Shown here piece by piece: positions 6,601-8,259 of a stretch of DNA of 8,259 nucleotides. The stretch is from assembly GCA_007133715.1 (NCBI GenBank), contig SLMF01000290.1, forward strand, positions 1 through 8,259. The letters are read 5' to 3'. The DNA is from Planctomycetaceae bacterium (lineage in GTDB: Bacteria; Planctomycetota; Planctomycetia; Pirellulales; Pirellulaceae). Position 1 is the stretch's first letter; each line of letters opens with the position of its first letter. A program made the translations under genes and the position numbers. The notes below the pieces were generated by a model. The model was not told the origin of the DNA and made no database searches. It worked only from the letters and a program-made list of their open reading frames with translations.

Positions 6601-8259
6601 GATGACGGCGGTGATTATGCCTTCCCGCACGTGCAAACCGGTAGCTATACGCTGACAGCAGCCAAACACGATCAGGTCACACATATCTCGGCTTTCGACG
6701 CGTCGCTGATCCTCCGCTCAACCGCCGGGCTGGTGAACTTGTCACCCATGCAGCAGCTGGCGGCCGACGTCAACCGGGATGGGGCGATTACGCCGATGGA
6801 TGCCGCCTACGTCTTGAAGAAATCGGTGGGCTTGCTCGAAGGGCATTTCCCCGGAGCCGGCCGGAGTTGGTTGTTCGTGCCGCCCGAACGGGAGTATCCG
6901 CTGTTGAACGACGATCTGACTCACCAAAATTTCACCGCCGTACTGCTCGGCGAGGTGTCCGGGAACTGGACCGCCCAGCCCCCGGCTGCTCTGGCCGGAA
7001 TTAGGGACGGCGTGCCTTTGAGCAGCTCCCATACCACCACGCCCCGGTTGGCCGTATCCCATGCGATCGGTCAGGTGGGCCAGACGATTCAGGTGCCCGT
7101 GACCTTGGAGCGGAACGGCGCCGAACTGCATGCCGTGGATCTGCAGTTGACCTATGAGGCCGATCGCTTGGAACTGGTCGGAGTGTCGGCGGGCAGTGCA
7201 GCCCAGGAGCTGGCTTGGGCTGCCAATACCGAATCGCCCGGTCAGCTCCGGATCGGGTTTGCCGGCAGTGCCCCGCTCTCTCAAGACGGGCCGCTGCTGC
7301 AGCTGACGTTTCAGGTCACAGACGAACTGGGCACACCGGCCGCCGTGGCTTTCGCCCACACCATGATTGACGAGGGGACAATCCCCGTGAGTTGCGATTC
7401 GGGCTATATCGCCGGCCCGACGCCGCCGCTGGTGACCGTGACGCCTCAGACAACGCACCATCCCGCGCCCGAACTCCGCGGGACGGTGAACGACGCACTG
7501 GCCGTAATCGACGTGACGGTTGCTGGCCACACCTACAGGGCAGAAAACCGCGGCGACGGCACGTGGGTACTAGCCCAAGATAGGATCGCTCCACCTCTGG
7601 CTGCCGGGACCTATGACGTCCAGGTGCACGCGACCGATCTGCTGGGACGCATCGGCCATGACGAAACCTCCGGCGAACTGACGATCGTGCCCCTGCTGGA
7701 ACACGTCATCATCAACAACGATCAGCCGGGCTTTTTTGTGGAGAGCGGTAACTGGGGGGTGGGTCCACACGGCTTCGAACAGACGACGCGTTGGGCCAGC
7801 GCCGGACGGGGTGAGGCGGCTGCAGGTTGGACGTTCGCCATCGAACCGGGGATCTATCAGGTCGCCGCCAGCTGGGGCGCCGCATCGAATCGGGCCAGCA
7901 ATACGCCCTATTCGATTTTCGACGGCAGTGACTTGCACGATACCGTGCGGGTCAATCAGCAGCAGGAGCCGGGCGATTTCCAGGATCAGGGAGTCGGTTG
8001 GCAGGTGCTGGGCACGTTCGAGTTCACTGCGACGGAATTGGTCGTACGGGTGACCAACGATGCCAACGGCTTTGTGATGGCCGACGCGATCCGGATCGAG
8101 CCGCTGGACGAGTTGCCGGAACCGCCGCCTCCGGCGCCCGAGGGCGTGCAGGTGATCGACGATGGGGAGAGCGGTTTTGCGATCGACAGCGGCGAATGGG
8201 GCTTTGGTTTCGTTGGCTATCAGGGCGACACGCGCTGGGCGGTCGCGGGCGGTGGAGCC
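628..8259 (+). CDS. Giant multidomain LEPR-XLL subtilisin-like (S8) serine protease, 3' partial
   Basis: A single frame of 2544 codons runs to the window edge with no stop, so the C-terminus is missing. The start is fixed by a Shine-Dalgarno and an in-frame stop at 610-612. The N-terminus is Arg-rich and carries the planctomycete LEPR-XLL motif LESLEPRLLLDA (residues 34-45) instead of a classical Sec signal. An I9-like propeptide (85-213) and an S8 domain (228-528; D270, H329, N420, S483) follow. Then come a beta-sandwich-like region (532-684), a beta-helix (685-895 and 1052-1149) split by a lectin-like domain (902-1046), and an Ig-like domain (1150-1210 and 1492-1550) split by a Calx-beta cassette. 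The rest holds FnIII-like, Ig-like, IPT/TIG, cohesin-like, dockerin, cohesin-like, Ig-like and golvesin-like modules. Known for S8: peptide-bond hydrolysis by an Asp/His/Ser triad. Inferred: an exported, calcium-stabilised protein acting at or outside the cell surface in protein degradation or attachment. Its substrate is unknown. No second gene is visible, so operon context is absent. Confidence 0.96.
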   Translation, partial: MNRHPRARVLPSPFGAGRLGRTTRGARHRRKLFLESLEPRLLLDAGDVFGGSSWMLDEAGISGDPYGGASTVPGVHAVESSLEPHVANRVLVRIATQSAPRLTAPQVRGAATALPAELAFSPLSQVVMAAGAASAQPVFSQLASAAGEWGHLAARNAGVEQAVEADGEAAARAQLGRWYRLNLAEGSDVIAALGVLDELPEVEAVEPVYEWQLAHEIPPVIEGLPDGTTDPAYDQQWFHNNAKIWQAWNHLNHNGVYPGGSQDVVVAVIDSGVDYTHEDLAASMWVNPGEIPGNGIDDDGNGFIDDIHGVSVVSTPGMHSGDPMDLHGHGTHVAGIIAAQGFNGLGGVGVAFNTRIMAIRAAQYSGVLTVDDVAEGILYAADNGADVINMSFGGYARSQIVEDALAVALNQAVLVAAAGNDSLPRALAPMYPAALPYVLGVEASTPSDDLAGFSNLGYEVRAPGASIYSTLPGDRYAAWSGTSMAAPVVSGVAALMRSYYWQRDIYSSRFLMGSIAASGGVVDAYRALTEPPQPGVRLYDSWLFDDPKIDPANDGDGRIDAGETVHLALELINRSGMAENVTATLEARAPGAVMDDPYVTILTDTISFGNIGPFAIGDNGLIWNEQGVIDGVERPFVVQVDSETPNDHVISFVLTTTFEDGWQPERPQFTRVDRFQFSVQRGRNLPTVISEDMTLTADSLWIVGGPVLVESAATLRIEEGTLVQWGAISSDPYNPGPQSGNLIVRGGLVVEGSAARPVSLFPSYLVSGQRTNISVESGAAGTLAYAKIRNPNLSGFQTADHVYFDWDAHQVNINIRRINHSVFHRLLGSGSISFARMDSSVFSAGRLSPPSNAQITNSVFLQDNETNHRLQMTVPVSFVDRLNNERGDLSLFYGSRVMDNGDTYVTMPVDTTTLELAETIANFYGGHVASAATQEDWDILRAYLSNVPHFRSYGLANSDRYYIGLCDREEPNDWTWLDGSPFEFANWAGGSPAELSGWTKHVVQALYVTDNGRHRDYNWYPQNEGASERFGNGSRRHWRSFILRLPGEWTMEELQAPRDDGSLVTYVKENFTGSVQYNAFLSKFWDPNVGRWMRVQTSGPADGHAIMYDNYWGTDNPQLIDHMIHDYYDTFTLARVQYGEPPGHGFETTYPFVQSVSINGLPAHTVPVLGAGPATFEITFNRPMDPGVQPLVAFGPSPPHTDFRVHPVGGNDAGYNRNELEFTVSLSSPASQTVTVDYATADHTAVAGVDYQAVQGTLVFSAGETQKSLRVPLIGNILEQDDRAFFVQLSNPSGAELDASQAVGTIRDDDPTLSIDDLQLLAGPAGTTEAVFTVALSKPCAEPVTVQYATVDGTAQADREYQPVSGQLTFDPGVLEKTIVVPVLESPDDPSGRSFSVQLTHPTRVSIAAHRGVAIFVDEAPVPLATSANTPVQAAIASQGAPLADAPDGSAARIRETASFVAGSQTAEPGRLLQDSPPLLSVADAEADEGHYGWINDRTWRGTYWVTPMTGESYHEMRISGAVAADDPWLVSGYDVGRFRFQVRTMGVAAMTLHASGREGGIQLSWAQDDFDLLAGYHLYRACSESGPFTRLNATIIPVGQEYFLDTDVEPAETWYYRFTVVQTNMSESDPSNVASAAALDTIPPQIEHAPRNSAAPEAGLRLTATVTDNVGVVGASVHYRPAGSSQAYVTLPMLNITDHSWSATIPGSSVQPPGIEYYLTATDGLNTVYHGTPGAPHTVLVVAAPSITSVSPNQGDSRGGTRVTVSGSMFQEGATVEFGGIPATDVVLQTSGQLRATTPAHFPSLVDVRVVNPDESQAVLLSGYRFVDDGAVLSLPFLTADAGAILDIPISLAHVNGLHAVQATVNFDPAVLRVRNVLTGTLTSGWALEVNTNTSGRVTLSLAGAQPASGSGTLARLHVEVVGPVASQTTLDWGEVALNDGAIQADLSNGLLAVQGYFTLSGNVRYFQDQRPVPGTLLELVGIGCQESTSDDGGDYAFPHVQTGSYTLTAAKHDQVTHISAFDASLILRSTAGLVNLSPMQQLAADVNRDGAITPMDAAYVLKKSVGLLEGHFPGAGRSWLFVPPEREYPLLNDDLTHQNFTAVLLGEVSGNWTAQPPAALAGIRDGVPLSSSHTTTPRLAVSHAIGQVGQTIQVPVTLERNGAELHAVDLQLTYEADRLELVGVSAGSAAQELAWAANTESPGQLRIGFAGSAPLSQDGPLLQLTFQVTDELGTPAAVAFAHTMIDEGTIPVSCDSGYIAGPTPPLVTVTPQTTHHPAPELRGTVNDALAVIDVTVAGHTYRAENRGDGTWVLAQDRIAPPLAAGTYDVQVHATDLLGRIGHDETSGELTIVPLLEHVIINNDQPGFFVESGNWGVGPHGFEQTTRWASAGRGEAAAGWTFAIEPGIYQVAASWGAASNRASNTPYSIFDGSDLHDTVRVNQQQEPGDFQDQGVGWQVLGTFEFTATELVVRVTNDANGFVMADAIRIEPLDELPEPPPPAPEGVQVIDDGESGFAIDSGEWGFGFVGYQGDTRWAVAGGGA
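880..1266 (+). other. Propeptide-like (inhibitor I9-type) region of the S8 protein
   Basis: Residues 85-213 precede the catalytic domain. The strand-like segment ANRVLVRIAT (87-96) and the block RWYRLNL (177-183) to VEAVEPVYEW (202-211) fit the usual pattern of a subtilisin propeptide, which assists folding and inhibits the enzyme until cleaved. Between them lie about 80 Ala-rich residues (97-176), longer than in ordinary I9 domains, so the domain appears to carry an insertion. Cleavage would be expected between about 213 and 235. Assignment is by pattern only. Confidence 0.55.
1309..2211 (+). other. Peptidase S8 (subtilisin) catalytic domain
   Basis: Residues 228-528. The Asp motif VVAVIDSGVDYTHEDL places the nucleophile-activating D at 270. 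The His motif HGHGTHVAG gives H329, the oxyanion-hole motif AAAGND gives N420, and GTSMAAPVVSG gives the nucleophile S483. All catalytic residues are present, so the enzyme should be active. The Asp-rich stretch GNGIDDDGNGFIDDI (293-307) is a probable calcium-binding insert, common in large secreted bacterial S8 enzymes. The domain ends in the usual GGVVDAYRAL helix (519-528). After it, NDGDGRIDAGET (553-564) is an acidic, probably calcium-binding turn opening a beta-sandwich-like region. Confidence 0.95.
2680..4074 (+). other. Right-handed beta-helix-like region interrupted by a C-type-lectin-like domain
   Basis: Residues 685-895 show short repeating strand-turn units (LRIEEGTLVQWG, NLIVRGGLVVEGSAARPV, ITNSVFLQDN), typical of pectate-lyase-like beta-helices. 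Residues 1052-1149 resume the pattern, with YNAFLSK and the closing motif NYWGTDNPQLIDHMI (1110-1124), which I associate with the last coils of such helices in planctomycete proteins. Between them, residues 902-1046 form a C-type-lectin-like domain: GGHVASAATQEDW, YYIGL, WTWLDGSPFEFANWAGGSP (974-992) and a final strand SFILRLP (1040-1046). It has only one cysteine (C966) and no clear EPN/QPD plus WND calcium-sugar site, so sugar binding is uncertain. The whole region is probably a binding or spacer module. Confidence 0.6.
4075..5277 (+). other. Ig-like domain split by a permuted Calx-beta cassette
   Basis: The N-terminal half of an Ig-like domain (1150-1210) contains ITFNRPMDPGVQPLVAFG (1178-1195) and stops after FRVHPVGG. 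Its second half resumes at GWINDRTWRGTYWV (1493 onward) and continues to about 1550. In between are the body of one Calx-beta unit (about 1211-1310: NELEFTVSLSSP, VDYATADHTAVAGVDY, ending TIRDDD), a complete second unit (1312-1419, beginning TLSIDDLQLLAG and including VQYATVDGTA), an Ala/Ser/Pro-rich linker (1420-1478), and a lone Calx-beta-type first strand LLSVADAEADEGH (1479-1491). Calx-beta domains are calcium-binding beta-sandwiches of surface proteins and of the sodium-calcium exchanger. Confidence 0.7.
5278..6111 (+). other. FnIII-like, Ig-like and IPT/TIG domain string
   Basis: Residues 1551-1640 look like fibronectin type III (IQLSWAQDDFDLLAGYHLYR, then WYYRFTVVQTN and SDPSNVASA). 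Residues 1641-1745 look Ig-like, opening with DTIPPQIEHAP and containing ATVTDNVGVVGASVHYRPAG and GIEYYLTATDG. Residues 1746-1828 are an IPT/TIG domain, with the hallmark PSITSVSPNQGDSRGGTRVT, FQEGATVEFGG and a closing strand GYRFVD. All are extracellular beta-sandwich modules, usually spacers or adhesion units; none carries a catalytic motif that I recognise. Confidence 0.7.
6118..7416 (+). other. Cohesin-like, CarboxypepD_reg-like, dockerin and second cohesin-like domains
   Basis: Residues 1831-1956 are cohesin-like (GAILDIPISLAHVNGLHAVQ, VNFDPAVLRV). Residues 1957-2013 resemble a carboxypeptidase regulatory-like or SdrD B-like sandwich (FTLSGNVRYFQDQRPVPG, DYAFPHVQTGSYTL). Residues 2014-2068 are a dockerin: a degenerate first half (SAFDASLILRSTAG) and a canonical second calcium loop DVNRDGAITPMD (2047-2058; ligands D2047, N2049, D2051, T2055, D2058). 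A tail with FPGAGRSWLFVPP and LLGEVSGNW (to 2114) follows. A second cohesin-like domain spans 2138-2263 (IQVPVTLERNGAELHAVDLQ). Dockerins bind cohesins in cellulosome-type assemblies, so intra- or intermolecular docking is possible here, though unproven. Confidence 0.7.
7417..8259 (+). other. Ig-like domain and two golvesin C-terminal-like domains (second cut by window end)
   Basis: Residues 2264-2356 form a bacterial Ig-like unit (ELRGTVNDALAVIDVTVAG, GTYDVQVHATDLLG). Residues 2359-2493 match the golvesin C-terminal-like pattern: IINNDQPGFFVESGNWG, TTRWASAGRGEAAAGWTF, ASWGAASNRASNTPYSIFDG and VTNDANGFVMADAIRIE. After a Pro-rich linker (LPEPPPPAPEG, 2496-2506) a second copy starts, VIDDGESGFAIDSGEWGFG, with TRWAVAG, and runs off the window at residue 2544. 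Such beta-sandwich domains are frequent at the ends of large secreted bacterial proteins; their ligand is not settled, to my knowledge. Confidence 0.75.

Noticed and set aside
3007..7530. Further long minus-strand frames at 3007-4245, 5221-6684 and 6742-7530
   Set aside because: They share the register of the sense codons and overlap clear plus-strand domains (lectin-like, Calx-beta, IPT, cohesin-like). They are codon-usage shadows.

Overview
The window looks like planctomycete DNA, probably from the Pirellulales side of the phylum. The evidence is an N-terminal LEPR-XLL motif, a GC-rich third codon position, and a modular secreted-protein architecture (S8 protease, beta-helix, Calx-beta, IPT/TIG, cohesin/dockerin, golvesin-like domains) that I associate with that group. 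The assignment rests on recognised motifs only; no database search was possible.

Positions 1-627 contain no gene I can support. The first 111 bases hold three consecutive perfect inverted repeats, resembling the palindromic intergenic repeats of planctomycete genomes. Next come an AT-richer stretch with a weak sigma70-like promoter candidate (247-274), a stem-loop (277-309), and about 300 bases of unassigned leader ending in a good Shine-Dalgarno (616-620).

From 628 to the last base (8259) one plus-strand reading frame runs without a stop: 2544 codons of a giant, probably secreted, calcium-rich subtilisin-family (S8) protein whose 3' end lies outside the window. Domains in order: LEPR-XLL motif; I9-like propeptide; S8 catalytic domain with complete triad (D270, H329, S483) and oxyanion N420; a beta-sandwich-like region; a right-handed beta-helix-like region interrupted by a C-type-lectin-like domain; an Ig-like domain interrupted by a Calx-beta cassette; FnIII-like; Ig-like; IPT/TIG; cohesin-like; a small carboxypeptidase-regulatory-like domain; dockerin; a second cohesin-like domain; Ig-like; one complete golvesin C-terminal-like domain; and the start of a second.

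The most interesting point is how the domains are nested. The first Calx-beta unit lacks its N-terminal strand. A matching strand appears about 170 residues later, just before the second half of the interrupted Ig-like domain resumes. Joining the fragments crosswise restores both folds, as expected for a cyclically permuted Calx-beta cassette inserted into a loop of another domain. With the lectin-like domain inserted in the beta-helix, this makes two domain-in-domain insertions in one polypeptide. I see no sign of a multi-gene system: the window is one large gene plus its upstream region.
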